DNA of 64,000 bases, taken from contig NZ_CP059851.1 of the NCBI RefSeq assembly GCF_014117445.1, positions 3,088,501-3,152,500 on the forward strand, given 5' to 3'. The DNA is from Sandaracinobacteroides saxicola. Its GTDB lineage: Bacteria; Pseudomonadota; Alphaproteobacteria; Sphingomonadales; Sphingomonadaceae. The notes beneath the pieces are model-generated. The model worked only from the letters and a program-made list of their open reading frames with translations. It was not told the DNA's origin and made no database searches. Shown here one piece after another: positions 23,573 to 38,291 of this stretch; position 1 is the first letter of the stretch, and each line of letters begins with the position of its first letter. A program made the translations under genes and the position numbers.

Positions 23573-24018
23573 GTCCGTCCGGTCGAGCCGAACCCGCCCG
23601 CGCCGCGCGCCGTGTCATCCAGAGGCGCCACCCGCCACGCTGCACGCGTCACCGGCGCCAGCAGCAGCTGCGCGATCCGCATGCCGCGCGTGATGGTGAA
23701 GGGCGTGTCGGAAATATTGGCCAGGATCACCTTCACCTCGCCGCGATAGTCGCTGTCGATCGTCCCCGGCCCGTTCGGCACGATCAGCCCGGCATTCAGC
23801 GCCAGGCCCGAGCGCGCCCGCACCTGCACTTCATAGCCCGCCGGCACCGCCATCCGCAGGCCGGTCGGCACCGCCGCCCGCGCGCCGGGCATCAGCACGA
23901 AATCCCCCTCCACCGCCGCCACCGCATCCATTCCCGCGGCCCCTTCGGTGGCATAGGCCGGCAGCGGCAGGCCCAGCCCATGCGGCAGCACCTCCACCGC
24001 GATCTCAACCGAGCTCAT
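23569..24018 (-). CDS. dut: deoxyuridine 5'-triphosphate nucleotidohydrolase (dUTPase)
   Basis: 149 residues, the normal length of trimeric dUTPase. Hydrolyses dUTP to dUMP, keeping uracil out of DNA and feeding dTMP synthesis. All five motifs are visible: [55 protein letters not shown] and the C-terminal [11 protein letters not shown] arm. The ATG at 24018 lies 14 bp inside the 3' end of coaBC, giving [10 protein letters not shown]. Pairing with coaBC is a conserved alphaproteobacterial arrangement. Confidence 0.95.
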   Translation of the reverse strand: MSSVEIAVEVLPHGLGLPLPAYATEGAAGMDAVAAVEGDFVLMPGARAAVPTGLRMAVPAGYEVQVRARSGLALNAGLIVPNGPGTIDSDYRGEVKVILANISDTPFTITRGMRIAQLLLAPVTRAAWRVAPLDDTARGAGGFGSTGRT

Positions 24019-25255
24019 CAGCGATCCCCGCCGCCAGCCGCGCCGCCACATCGGCCTTCGGCATCTCGTCCCAGCTCTCCACGCCGCCGGCGCGCACTAC
24101 ATGCACCCGGTTGTTCGCCCCGCCCATCACGTCGCCCGACACGTCATTGGCAACGATCCAGTCCGCGCCCTTCCGCTCGAGCTTCGCCCGGGCATGCGCG
24201 ATGACATCGTCGGTCTCCGCCGCGAACCCCACCACCAGGCGGGGTCGCGCCGGCCCCGCCGCCGCAACGCTCGCCAGGATATCGGGATTCTCCACCAGCC
24301 GCAGCTGCGGCGGGCCATCCCTCCCCTTCTTCAGCTTGCCGGCGGCCGCCTCCACATGCCAGTCCGCCACCGCCGCCACCATCACCGCCACATCGGCGGG
24401 CAGCGCTCCCATCGTCGCCGCCAGCATCTCCCGCGCGCTCTCCACATCCACCCGCGTCACGCCCGCCGGCGTCGGCAGCGCCACCGGCCCCGCCACCAGC
24501 GTCACCCGCGCCCCCAGCGCCGCGCACGCCGCCGCGATCGCAAACCCCTGCCGCCCGGAGGAACGATTGGCCAGATAGCGCACCGGATCGATCGCCTCAT
24601 GCGTCGGCCCCGCCGTCACCACCACATGCCGCCCCGCCAGCGCAGGCGCGTTGAGCGCTTCTCTCCCCTCCCCTTCAGGGGAGGGGCCGGGGGTGGGGCC
24701 GGGGGTGGGGACGAGCGCAGCAAGGGCCGCCTCGATCGCCTCCGCAATCACCCCCACCTCCGGCAACCGCCCCGGCCCGAACTCGCCGCACGCCATCGCG
24801 CCGACATCCGGCTCCATCACCGTCACGCCCCGCGCCCGCAGCGTCGCCACATTCGCCACCGTCGCCGCATGCTGCCACATGCGCACATTCATCGCCGGCA
24901 CCGCGAACACCGGCTTGTCGGTCGCCAGCAGCAGCGTGGTCGCCAGGTCATCGGCGATGCCCGCCGCCATCCGCGCCAGCAGGTTCGCCGTCGCCGGGCA
25001 CACCACCACCAGATCGGCCTGCCGGCTGAGCTGGATATGCCCCATCTCCGCCTCGTCCTTCAGGCTGAACAAATCCTCATACACCGGCGATTCGCTGAGC
25101 GCCGCCAGGCTCATCGGCGTCACGAACTGCTTCGCCGCCGCCGTTACCACCGGCGTCACATGGCCCCCCCGCGTCCGCACCAGCCGGATCAGCTCCAGTG
25201 CCTTGTAGGCGGCGATCCCGCCGCCCACGATCAGAAGAATGCGCCTGCCCTGCAT
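24005..25255 (-). CDS. coaBC: bifunctional phosphopantothenoylcysteine decarboxylase/ligase
   Basis: 416 residues. CoaB condenses 4'-phosphopantothenate with cysteine (CTP-dependent) and CoaC decarboxylates the product, two steps of coenzyme A synthesis. The CoaC domain (1-180) shows the flavin-binding [20 protein letters not shown], the PAMNVRMW substrate clamp and [10 protein letters not shown] with the active cysteine. The CoaB domain (about 205-416) begins [20 protein letters not shown] and has NRSSGRQG and ENPDILASV. The linker (about 182-198) is [18 protein letters not shown], which is translated from a GC-rich palindromic repeat (24664-24709) inserted in frame. Confidence 0.95.
   Translation of the reverse strand: MQGRRILLIVGGGIAAYKALELIRLVRTRGGHVTPVVTAAAKQFVTPMSLAALSESPVYEDLFSLKDEAEMGHIQLSRQADLVVVCPATANLLARMAAGIADDLATTLLLATDKPVFAVPAMNVRMWQHAATVANVATLRARGVTVMEPDVGAMACGEFGPGRLPEVGVIAEAIEAALAALVPTPGPTPGPSPEGEGREALNAPALAGRHVVVTAGPTHEAIDPVRYLANRSSGRQGFAIAAACAALGARVTLVAGPVALPTPAGVTRVDVESAREMLAATMGALPADVAVMVAAVADWHVEAAAGKLKKGRDGPPQLRLVENPDILASVAAAGPARPRLVVGFAAETDDVIAHARAKLERKGADWIVANDVSGDVMGGANNRVHVVRAGGVESWDEMPKADVAARLAAGIADELG
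24664..24709. repeat. GC-rich palindrome with tandem tail inside coaBC
   Basis: CCCCTCCCCT (24664-24673) and AGGGGAGGGG (24676-24685) form a perfect 10-bp stem with a 2-base loop. Two tandem copies of CCGGGGGTGGGG follow (24686-24709). The same stem plus one tail copy occurs in uvrA (32473-32530), and in inverted orientation in the dipeptidase gene (44464-44500). Confidence 0.85.
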
Positions 25256-25265
25256 GGCCCACGCC

Positions 25266-26801
25266 TTACGCGCCGAACGCCGCCGCGCCAAGCAGCCCCA
25301 GCAACACCCCCAGCGCGACGCCCATCATGGTCGCCCCCCAGGCGAACGGCCGCCGCACCGGCAGCGGCGGCAGCGGGATCGTCGGCGGCGCCGCGCCATC
25401 GGGCGGCAGCAGCCGCTCCGCCCGCCGCAGCAGCGTCGGCAGCCGCCTGAGCGTGCCCAGCCGTTTCAGCAGCCCGTCCGCCAGCGCCGCCTCCGGCCCC
25501 AGCTCGGCGCGGATCCAGTCGCGGATATAGGGTTCGGCCGCCGCCCACATGTTCACCTCGCGGTCCAGCGCCAGCGCCACGCCCTCCACCATCACCATCG
25601 TCTTCTGCAACAGCAGCAGGTGCGGCTGCACCCCCATGTCGAAACTGCGCGTGATCGCGAACAGCCCGTCCAGCAGGTTGGCGATGCTGATATCCTTGGC
25701 ATTCTTGCCGCGAATGGGTTCCCCCACCGCCCGCAGCGCCGTCGCGAACTCCCCCACATCATGATGCGGCGGCACATAGCCCGCCTCGAAATGAATCTCC
25801 GCCACCCGCGCGTAATTGCCAACAAGAAGCCCGTAGAGGATCTCCGCCAGATAAACCCGCGCCCGCCGATCCAGCCGCCCCATGATGCCGAAATCAATGA
25901 GCACCAAAATGCCATCGGGGCGGACGAACAGATTGCCCTGGTGCAGGTCGGCATGGAAAAAACCGCTGCCGATCGCCTGCCGCAGGAACCCGCGCACCAG
26001 GCTCGTCGCCAGCGCCTTGCGGTCGATCCCCGCCGCCTCGATGGCGGCAACATCCGTCAGCTTGATGCCCTCCACCCATTCCAGCGCCAGCGTCCGGCGT
26101 GTCGTCCATTCCCAACGCACCGCCGGCACCATCACCCCGGGTTCGCCGCGCACCGCATCCGCCAGTTCGCTGGCGTTCCCCGCCTCGCGCCGCAAATCCA
26201 GCTCCGCCAGCGTCCATTGCCGGAAGGTCGCGATCACCAGCCGCGGCTTCAGCCGCGCGAACTCGCCGCCCAGCCGCTCCAGCTGGGTCGCCGCCCAAGC
26301 ATAGTCCGCCAGCGCCGCCTCGAACTGCGCCTCCACGCCGGGCCGCAGCAGCTTCAGCGCCACCACGCTGCCATCATGGGCCACCGCCCGATGCACCTGC
26401 GCGATGGAGGCGGCGCCGACCGGCGTTTCATCGATGGAGGCGAAATGCACCCGCCAATCACCCCCCAGCGCCCGGTCGAACGCCGCCGACACCTCGTCCC
26501 ACGGCGCCGGCGGCAGCGAATCCTGCAACCGCAGCAGATCGCGCGCCACATCCGCGCCGATCAGGTCGGGCCGTGTCGCCAGCGCCTGCCCCAGCTTGAT
26601 CGCCGCCGGCCCGCACGCCTGCAATCCACCGGCGAAATCGGGTTTCGCCGGCGCACCGGCGCCGAACCGCAGCAACCGCGCCGCCACCCGGCCGGCCAGC
26701 GGTACATCAGCATGCCCCTCGAACGGGCGCAGGGCCCCGCGCGCCGCCAGCCGCCGCAGGTCGCCCAGCAGGCGCAGCCCATGACGCAGGTCAGCCAGCA
26801 A
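25266..26801 (-). CDS. ubiB: UbiB-family atypical kinase for ubiquinone biosynthesis
   Basis: 511-residue ABC1/ADCK/UbiB protein, an atypical ATPase/kinase-like membrane protein required for aerobic coenzyme Q synthesis. The hallmark KxGQ motif is in AAIKLGQALATRPDL (residues about 67-81). The alanine-rich nucleotide loop is GAASIAQVHRAVAHDG. The catalytic-loop region is FHADLHQGNLFVRPDG, followed by IDFGIMGRL. Two C-terminal hydrophobic segments (AWGATMMGVALGVLLGLLGA region) anchor it in the membrane. It starts one base from the ubiE stop and ends 10 bp from coaBC, so it belongs to the ubiE-ubiB-coaBC-dut series. Confidence 0.95.
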   Translation of the reverse strand: MLADLRHGLRLLGDLRRLAARGALRPFEGHADVPLAGRVAARLLRFGAGAPAKPDFAGGLQACGPAAIKLGQALATRPDLIGADVARDLLRLQDSLPPAPWDEVSAAFDRALGGDWRVHFASIDETPVGAASIAQVHRAVAHDGSVVALKLLRPGVEAQFEAALADYAWAATQLERLGGEFARLKPRLVIATFRQWTLAELDLRREAGNASELADAVRGEPGVMVPAVRWEWTTRRTLALEWVEGIKLTDVAAIEAAGIDRKALATSLVRGFLRQAIGSGFFHADLHQGNLFVRPDGILVLIDFGIMGRLDRRARVYLAEILYGLLVGNYARVAEIHFEAGYVPPHHDVGEFATALRAVGEPIRGKNAKDISIANLLDGLFAITRSFDMGVQPHLLLLQKTMVMVEGVALALDREVNMWAAAEPYIRDWIRAELGPEAALADGLLKRLGTLRRLPTLLRRAERLLPPDGAAPPTIPLPPLPVRRPFAWGATMMGVALGVLLGLLGAAAFGA

Positions 26802-27539
26802 CTACAGCTTCCACCCCGAGTGGATCGCCACCGCGCCGCCCAGGATCGGCGTCACCGCGACGCGAGAGAAGCCCGCGGCGCGGATCATGCCGGCAAACGC
26901 CTGCATGTCGGGAAAACGCCGGATGGACTCGATCAGGTAACGGTAACTTTCCGCATCGCCCGCCACCGCCTGCCCGATGCGCGGCACGACATGGTGCGAA
27001 TAGGCATCGTACAGCTTCGCGAACCCCGGCCATTCGCAGGTCGAGAATTCCAGGCAGAAGAAGCGGCCGCCATATTTCAGCACGCGGTGGATGTCGCGTA
27101 GCGCCGCCGGGATGTCGGTGACGTTGCGGATGCCGAACGCGATCGCCGCCGCATCGAAGAAGGCATCGTCGAACGGCATCGCCTCGGCATTGGCGGCGCG
27201 CCAGGTCAGGCCCGCGATGCCGCGCTTGGCCGCCCGTTCCTCCCCCACCGCCAGCATGTCGGCATTGATGTCCGCCACCGTCACCGAAGCGCCGGATGTC
27301 GCCAGCCGGAAGGCGATGTCCCCCGTGCCGCCCGCCAGGTCCAGGATCGCCTCCCCGGCGCGCGGCCGCACCCGGCCCACGAAATCATCCTTCCACAACC
27401 GGTGCGCCCCCGCGCTCATCAGGTCGTTCATGATGTCATAGCGCCGCGCCACCGACGAGAACACCGCCCCCACCTTCGCGGTCTTCTCGGCGGGGGTCAC
27501 ATCGGCATAGCCGAAGCTCACGGTTTCGGGCGTGCTCAT
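26802..27539 (-). CDS. ubiE: bifunctional demethylmenaquinone/ubiquinone C-methyltransferase UbiE
   Basis: 245 residues. SAM-dependent C-methylation in ubiquinone (and menaquinone) synthesis. The N-terminal KVGAVFSSVARRYDIMNDLM and HRLWKDDFV blocks are diagnostic of UbiE. The SAM loop is ILDLAGGTGDIAFRLA, and further motifs are NAEAMPFDDAFFDAAAIAFG, IRNVTDIPAALRD and FCLEFSTC. It heads the leftward quinone/CoA series. The gap to acnA is only 55 bp and holds no obvious terminator, so read-through from acnA is possible. Confidence 0.95.
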   Translation of the reverse strand: MSTPETVSFGYADVTPAEKTAKVGAVFSSVARRYDIMNDLMSAGAHRLWKDDFVGRVRPRAGEAILDLAGGTGDIAFRLATSGASVTVADINADMLAVGEERAAKRGIAGLTWRAANAEAMPFDDAFFDAAAIAFGIRNVTDIPAALRDIHRVLKYGGRFFCLEFSTCEWPGFAKLYDAYSHHVVPRIGQAVAGDAESYRYLIESIRRFPDMQAFAGMIRAAGFSRVAVTPILGGAVAIHSGWKL

Positions 27540-27594
27540 CTCCTTGCCTTAGCCGAGGCCACGAAGGCGGGGAAGGGCGCCCGCGTCGCAGGGC

Positions 27595-30279
<2,685 letters not shown>

Positions 30280-30366
30280 CGGAGGTCCTTACATCGATAA
30301 AAGGCAAGGCGCGGTCATAAGACGAGCGCGCCACAGGGGCAAGCAGAAGGCTGGCTCCGAATAGAC

Positions 30367-33264
<2,898 letters not shown>

Positions 33265-33284
33265 AAACGTTCTTTAATTGTTCC

Positions 33285-33803
33285 CTATCGGACGGACAAC
33301 CCCGCCACCGCCAGCGATTTGGCAATATCGGCAATCGACCGATAGAGCAGCATCGGATCGTCTCGTGTCGGCGTGAATCCGCGCGATGCCCAGAACGCCT
33401 GTGCCTCTTCGTCAATGGCATTCACCATCAAGGCGCGGCCACCGATCAATCCTGCGGCCATGATGCTGCGCTGCAGGGCATGCTTCAACAAACCATTGCC
33501 GACACCGCAGCCGGCATAGGTTTGATCGACCGCCAGCTGCCCGAGCAAAATGCAAGGCACAGGATCCGGCGGTTGTCCCGTCCTGATGGCGCGCGGGAAG
33601 AAGCCGGGCACAACCGCGGTCGGCGCCAAGCCATAAAAGCCGACCACGCGCTCCTGCGCTTGTACAACCATGACCGCCGTGAAGCCCTTCTGTTGGTTGG
33701 ATACGGCCCGTTCCCGCAGCCAACGGTTCAGCGCCGGCTTGCCGCAGGAAAAAGCGGATACGTCATGGTCGGGCCGGATGGGTTCGGGTAAAGAAACGAT
33801 CAT
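33285..33803 (-). CDS. GNAT acetyltransferase toxin (TacT/AtaT-like)
   Basis: 172-residue GCN5-related acetyltransferase of the small toxin group that acetylates aminoacyl-tRNA. It begins MIVSLPEPIRPDHDVSAFSC with GKPALNRWLRERAVSNQQKG, the signature opening of DUF1778-paired GNAT toxins. The acetyl-CoA loop region is LGQLAVDQTYAGCGVGNGLL, and FWASRGFTPTRDDPMLLYRS ends the domain. The usual R/Q-x-x-G-x-G/A loop is degenerate (QTYAGCGVG). The DUF1778 antitoxin lies upstream, separated by an unusually long 112-bp gap. The start at 33803 has good agreement with family N-termini. Confidence 0.87.
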   Translation of the reverse strand: MIVSLPEPIRPDHDVSAFSCGKPALNRWLRERAVSNQQKGFTAVMVVQAQERVVGFYGLAPTAVVPGFFPRAIRTGQPPDPVPCILLGQLAVDQTYAGCGVGNGLLKHALQRSIMAAGLIGGRALMVNAIDEEAQAFWASRGFTPTRDDPMLLYRSIADIAKSLAVAGLSVR

Positions 33804-33915
33804 GCTCAGGGCTCCAACTTTAAAGGAACCGCGCACATGCTCACCCCTATTTTCATTGACAGCGCAAGATCACTGCACCGCAGCTAACCGGAACGACAAG
33901 TAACTTACGAAATGG

Positions 33916-34200
33916 TCATTCATCCTCCCAAGGTGCCTTCCGCGCCAAACGGGATACCAGTTCGGGAACCACAACCGCCTCGCTCTCCAGCTTGGCAACA
34001 AAATCGGCAAAAGCTTCAGAACTCATGCGAAGCAAGGTCGATTCCATGATCAACGCCTCCGCACTGCGGACCGCAGCCTCGCGCATGAAATCCGTCCGGC
34101 TGCTGCCGCGCAGCCGCGCCGCCCGGTCGATGATCGCAATATCCCGCTGCGGCAGCCGCAACGAAAGCGGATGATCTCGATGGGTGTCAACCTGTGCCAT
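33916..34200 (-). CDS. DUF1778 (ribbon-helix-helix) antitoxin
   Basis: 94 residues. LSLRLPQRDIAIIDRAARLR is the ribbon-helix-helix DNA-binding part, followed by GSSRTDFMREAAVRSAEALI, the DUF1778 signature. The C-terminal half (LSRLARKAPWEDE end) would wrap and block the acetyltransferase. It should autoregulate the pair by binding upstream of its own start. ATG 34200 (MAQVDTHRDH) is preferred to an in-frame codon five residues upstream. Confidence 0.88.
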   Translation of the reverse strand: MAQVDTHRDHPLSLRLPQRDIAIIDRAARLRGSSRTDFMREAAVRSAEALIMESTLLRMSSEAFADFVAKLESEAVVVPELVSRLARKAPWEDE

Positions 34201-34245
34201 CGCGCTGAAATACACCGCCGTATCGCAAATTACAATACGCCTTGC

Positions 34246-35415
34246 CTAGCGGCGGATCAGCAGCAGGTCACGCCCGCCCCGCCCTGCCACGAACAGGTCC
34301 ATCTTCCCATCACGATTGGCATCCACCGCCGCCACATCGAACCCGCGCGCCACCGCCGTCGGCGGCAGCCAAACCTCGCTCACATCCTCGAACCGCGCGC
34401 CCCGGTTCAGCAGGATGCGCACCGGCCCGGTCGGGTCCGCGCCGCGCAGGTCGGCCGCCACCCCCACCGTCACCAGGTCGAGCCGCCCATCACCGTCCAG
34501 ATCGATCGCCAGCGCGGCGATGCTGTTCTCCCGCCGCTGCGGCAGCCGGTCGGTCGCATCCACGAACCGGCCCTTGCCATCGTTCAGCAGCAGCCGGTTC
34601 TGCGCCACCGCATTCGGGTTCCACAGCTTCGTATTGGCGAAAAACAGGTCCGCGTCGCCATCGCCGTCGGCATCGAACAGCAGCGCATCGCGCGTCTCCT
34701 CCGGCCCCGCCGCCGGCCGCGGCAGCACCTCCGCCGGCGCCAACGCGAACAGGCCCCTGCCGTCGTTCAGATAGATCTGGTTCCGGTCCTCATTCCCCAG
34801 CACCAGGTCCGGGTCGCCATCGCCATCCAGATCGCCCGCGCTCACATCCTGCGTGCCGCCATAGGTCGCCGGCAGCCGCGCCACGCTTTCATCCCGGAAG
34901 CGTCCCTTGCCCATCCCCATCCACAGGCTGGACACCTTGTCACCGCCAAAGAACAGGTCGGGCCGCTTGTCGCCATCGGCATCGAACGCCGTCACCGCAT
35001 TCGCCTTCACCCGGTGCCGGATGCGCTCGCTGGCGTCGGTGAAACGGCCCCTGCCATCGTTCAGATACAGCTCCGGCAGCAGGTCATCCTCGTTCGCCAC
35101 CGCGATATCCAGGTCGCCGTCGCCATCCAGGTCGGCAACCGCGCTCTCCTCGCTGTCGCGCGCCGCCCGGGGCAGCCGGTCGCTGGCATCGCGAAACCCG
35201 CCCTTGCCATCGCCCAGCAACAGCCGGTTCGGGTCGCGCTCCATCGCGATCACCAGATCGTCGATGCGGTCGCCATCGACATCGGCCACCACCACGTTCA
35301 TCGAATGGCCCTGCCCCGGTTTCACCGGCAACCCCGCCGAGGCATCGATGAAATTCGGCACCGGCATCGCCGCGCCGGTCAGCAGCATCGCCATCGCACA
35401 CGCCCATCGCCGCAT
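34246..35415 (-). CDS. secreted FG-GAP/VCBS repeat protein
   Basis: 389 residues with a signal peptide (MRRWACAMAMLLTGAAMPVP). Seven calcium-binding-type repeats of the form D-x-D-G-D-x-x-x-D-L are visible, such as DVDGDRIDDLV, DLDGDGDLDIA, DADGDKRPDLF and DLDGDGDPDLV. They alternate with LNDGRGRFTDAS-type segments. This is an integrin-alpha-like beta-propeller found in many secreted or surface proteins; the partner or ligand is unknown. No catalytic domain or sorting signal is attached. It ends 45 bp from the DUF1778 gene and starts 10 bp after the YbaN-like gene, so it may be co-transcribed with the latter. Confidence 0.85.
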   Translation of the reverse strand: MRRWACAMAMLLTGAAMPVPNFIDASAGLPVKPGQGHSMNVVVADVDGDRIDDLVIAMERDPNRLLLGDGKGGFRDASDRLPRAARDSEESAVADLDGDGDLDIAVANEDDLLPELYLNDGRGRFTDASERIRHRVKANAVTAFDADGDKRPDLFFGGDKVSSLWMGMGKGRFRDESVARLPATYGGTQDVSAGDLDGDGDPDLVLGNEDRNQIYLNDGRGLFALAPAEVLPRPAAGPEETRDALLFDADGDGDADLFFANTKLWNPNAVAQNRLLLNDGKGRFVDATDRLPQRRENSIAALAIDLDGDGRLDLVTVGVAADLRGADPTGPVRILLNRGARFEDVSEVWLPPTAVARGFDVAAVDANRDGKMDLFVAGRGGRDLLLIRR

Positions 35416-35425
35416 CTTCACCTCC

Positions 35426-35809
35426 CTATCCCGCATCCCGATCCGACACCGCCGGCCCCTCCGGCCGCGTCAGTACGAACAGCGCGCTCGCCCCCAGCGC
35501 CAGCGCCTGCACCGCCAGCACCCAGCCCGACACCCCCAGCGCCAGCGACACGCCGAACACCGCTGCCATCGACAGCGCCGACACGATCTTCACCCGCCGA
35601 GAGATCGCCCCATGCCGGTGCCAATTCTCGATGAACGGCCCGAACAGCCGGTGCCCCAGCAGCCAGCTATGCAAGCGCGGAGATGAACGCGCGAAGGCGA
35701 ACGCAGCCAGCAGCAGGAAAGGCGTGGTCGGCAGCAAGGGCAGCACCACGCCGATCGCCCCCAACGACAGCGCGGTCAGACCAAAGGCAATCCACAAGGG
35801 GCGTGTCAC
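35426..35809 (-). CDS. DUF454/YbaN-family inner-membrane protein
   Basis: 127 residues, close to the E. coli YbaN length (125). The family motif LGAIGVVLPLLPTTPFLLLAAFAFARSS region is present in the first third, then RLHSWLLGHRLFGPFIENWH and HGAISRRVKIVS. Three to four hydrophobic helices. I use GTG 35807-35809 (VTRPLWIAFG), since further upstream the frame is only composition-driven. Function of the family is not established. Divergent from the acyl-CoA carboxylase gene, with 60 bp between starts. Confidence 0.82.
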   Translation of the reverse strand: MTRPLWIAFGLTALSLGAIGVVLPLLPTTPFLLLAAFAFARSSPRLHSWLLGHRLFGPFIENWHRHGAISRRVKIVSALSMAAVFGVSLALGVSGWVLAVQALALGASALFVLTRPEGPAVSDRDAG

Positions 35810-35869
35810 GCGGTTCTGCTCATGCGCTCCGCCTCTAGCACATCGCCGCAATCGCGCTAACCTCATGCC

Positions 35870-37417
35870 ATGAGCTGGCAACCCGAAATCGACGAACTCA
35901 ACCGCCGCCGCCAACTCGCCCATGCCATGGGCGGGCCCGACAAGCTGAAACGGCAGGCCGACGCCGGCCGCCTGGATGCCCGCGCCCGCATCGCCGCGCT
36001 CGCCGATCCCGGCAGCTTCCATGAACTGGGCGAACTCGCCGGCTTCGGCAGCTATGCCCCGGACGGCAGCCTGACCGCCTTCCAGCCGGCCAACTTCCTC
36101 TATGGCCGCGCCACGCTGGACCAGCGCCCGGTCGTGCTGACCGCCGACGATTTCACCGTCCGCGGCGCCGCCGCCGACGCCGCGCTCCACCGCAAGCTGA
36201 CCGAGGCCGAACGGCTGGCGAACGAATATCGCCTGCCGCTGATCCGCATGATCGAGGGCACCGGCGGCGGCGGTTCGGTCAAGACGCTGGCCTCCTCCGG
36301 TTACACCTACATTCCCGAACTGCCGGGCTGGGAGGTGATGATCGACAATCTGGCGACCGTGCCCGTCGTCGCGCTGGGCCTCGGCCCGGTCGCCGGGCTG
36401 GGCGCCGGCCGGCAGGTGATGGCGCATTTCAGCGTGCTGGTCGATGGCCTGTCACAGATGTTCGTCGCCGGCCCACCGGTGGTTCTTGCTGCGGGCGAAA
36501 AGCGCAGCAAGGAGGAGCTGGGGGGTGCAGCAATCCATGCAGCAAATGGCGCCATCGACCTGCGGGTGGCCACCGAAGGGGACGCCTTCGCCGCGCTGCG
36601 CCGTTTTCTTTCCTATTTGCCCTCAAGCGTTTACGAAATTGCTGCGCGCAGCAATCCCGCCGACGATCCGCGTCGCCGCGCCGAATCCCTGCTGTCCGCC
36701 ATCCCCCGCGATGGCCGCAAGCTCTACGCCATCCGCCCCATCCTGGACGCCATCGTCGATCACGGCAGCCTGTTCGAGATCGGCCGCGAATGGGGCACCG
36801 CCATCGTCACGGCCTTCGCCCGGCTGGACGGCTGGCCGGTCGCCATCCTCGCCTCCGATCCGATGGCGCTCGGCGGGCTCTGGACGGCGGCGACCGCGCG
36901 CAAAGTGGAACGCTTCGTCGACCTCGCCGACACCTTCCACCTGCCGGTGGTGCACCTGGTCGACAATCCCGGCTTCATGATCGGGCGAAAGGCGGAGGAG
37001 GAGGCGACCATCCGCTGGGGCAGCCGCGCGCTGATGGCGATCTATCAGGCCACCACCCCCTGGTGCAGCGTCATCCTGCGCAAGGCCTATGGCATGGCCG
37101 GCAGCGGCCATGGCCCGGCCGACCGCTTCCGCTGGCGCATGGCCTGGCCCAGCGGCGACTGGGGCAGCCTGCCCATCGCCGGCGGACTGGAAGCCGCCTA
37201 TCGCGCCGAGCTGGAGGCCGCCGAAGATCCCGCCGCCACCCTCGCCGCCATCAAGGCGCAGCTCGACGCCGTGCGCTCGCCGTTCCGCACCGCCGAGCAT
37301 TTCGGCGTCGAAAGCATCATCGACCCGCGTGACACCCGCGCCGAACTCTGCCGTTTCGCCACGCTCGCACAGCGCCGCCTGACGCCGGGCAAACGCCCCG
37401 GCGGCTGGCGACCCTGA
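35870..37417 (+). CDS. acyl-CoA carboxylase, carboxyltransferase subunit
   Basis: 515-residue crotonase-fold carboxyltransferase of the PccB/MccB/AccD5 group, which transfers CO2 from biotin to an acyl-CoA. Conserved blocks are MIEGTGGGGSVKTLASSGYT, GLGPVAGLGAGRQVMAHFSV, PMALGGLWTAATARKVERFV, HLVDNPGFMIGRKAEEEATI and KAYGMAGSGHGPADRF. The biotin carboxylase/BCCP alpha subunit is not in the neighbourhood. The second oxyanion-hole region reads AGSGHG rather than the usual AMG/GG type, so substrate (propionyl-, methylcrotonyl- or another acyl-CoA) cannot be assigned. Convergent with parB, with 3 bp between. Confidence 0.85.
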   Translation: MSWQPEIDELNRRRQLAHAMGGPDKLKRQADAGRLDARARIAALADPGSFHELGELAGFGSYAPDGSLTAFQPANFLYGRATLDQRPVVLTADDFTVRGAAADAALHRKLTEAERLANEYRLPLIRMIEGTGGGGSVKTLASSGYTYIPELPGWEVMIDNLATVPVVALGLGPVAGLGAGRQVMAHFSVLVDGLSQMFVAGPPVVLAAGEKRSKEELGGAAIHAANGAIDLRVATEGDAFAALRRFLSYLPSSVYEIAARSNPADDPRRRAESLLSAIPRDGRKLYAIRPILDAIVDHGSLFEIGREWGTAIVTAFARLDGWPVAILASDPMALGGLWTAATARKVERFVDLADTFHLPVVHLVDNPGFMIGRKAEEEATIRWGSRALMAIYQATTPWCSVILRKAYGMAGSGHGPADRFRWRMAWPSGDWGSLPIAGGLEAAYRAELEAAEDPAATLAAIKAQLDAVRSPFRTAEHFGVESIIDPRDTRAELCRFATLAQRRLTPGKRPGGWRP

Positions 37418-37420
37418 CCA

Positions 37421-38281
37421 TCAAAAACTGCCCGACCCCAGCCGCGCGACGATCAGGTCGAGCTGGTCGAGACTGCTGAAACTCAGCGTCACCTGCCCGG
37501 CGCCATCCTTCGCCTCGATCCGCGTCTTCAGGCCGGTCGAATCGGCGATGTTCCGCTCCAGCGCCTCGATATCCGCGTCGCGCGCCGGCTTCGCCTTGCG
37601 GGGCTTCGCCATGCCCTTCGCCCGCACCAGCGCCTCCAGCTGGCGTACCGTCAGCGCCTGTTCCACCACCCGCCGCGCCAGCGCCAGCGGCTCTTCCACC
37701 CCGGCGAGCACCTTGGCATGGCCCAGGCTCAGCCGGCCGTCGGCCACCATCGCCTGCACCTCCTCCGGCAGATAGACCAGCCGAACCATGTTGCTGATAT
37801 GACTGCGGGATTTGCCGACCCGCTTCGCCATCAGCTCATGGTCCACCTGGTGCCGGTACATCAGCTGGCGATAGGCCTGCGCTTCCTCCATCGGGTTCAA
37901 CTCGGCGCGCTGGATATTCTCCACCAGCGCCGCTTCCAGGATCGATTCCCCGTCCACATCGTGGATGATGACCGGAATGTCATGCCGTCCCGCCATCCGG
38001 GCCGCGCGCCAGCGCCGCTCCCCGGCGACGATGATATGGCGCCCCTCGCGCTCCGCCGTCACCACGATCGGCTGCAACAACCCCATGTTGCGGATCGAAC
38101 TCGCCAGCTCTTCCAGCGCCGCGGGATCGAAATGCCGCCTCGGCTGGTCCGGATTGGGCGCGATCATCGCGATCGGCAGCATCAACGTATCGCCGCTCTT
38201 CGGCTTCGCCGGCGCGCCCATCTCGTCCAGCAGGGCCGAAAGCCCGCGCCCCAGACCCCGTTTCGCCGCAGCTTCCGTCAT
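37421..38281 (-). CDS. parB: chromosome-partitioning protein ParB
   Basis: 286 residues. CTP-dependent DNA clamp that loads at parS and spreads on the origin region. It starts MTEAAAKRGLGRGLSALLDE, the standard ParB N-terminus. The CTP-binding domain has IVVTAEREGRHIIVAGERRW and NIQRAELNPMEEAQAYRQLM. The parS-reading helix-turn-helix is MAKRVGKSRSHISNMVRLVY. The C-terminal part (MAKPRKAKPARDADIEALER) is the dimerisation domain. It follows parA by 10 bp, and perfect parS sites lie 1-4 kb away. Confidence 0.96.
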   Translation of the reverse strand: MTEAAAKRGLGRGLSALLDEMGAPAKPKSGDTLMLPIAMIAPNPDQPRRHFDPAALEELASSIRNMGLLQPIVVTAEREGRHIIVAGERRWRAARMAGRHDIPVIIHDVDGESILEAALVENIQRAELNPMEEAQAYRQLMYRHQVDHELMAKRVGKSRSHISNMVRLVYLPEEVQAMVADGRLSLGHAKVLAGVEEPLALARRVVEQALTVRQLEALVRAKGMAKPRKAKPARDADIEALERNIADSTGLKTRIEAKDGAGQVTLSFSSLDQLDLIVARLGSGSF

Positions 38282-38291
38282 CGTCACCCTT

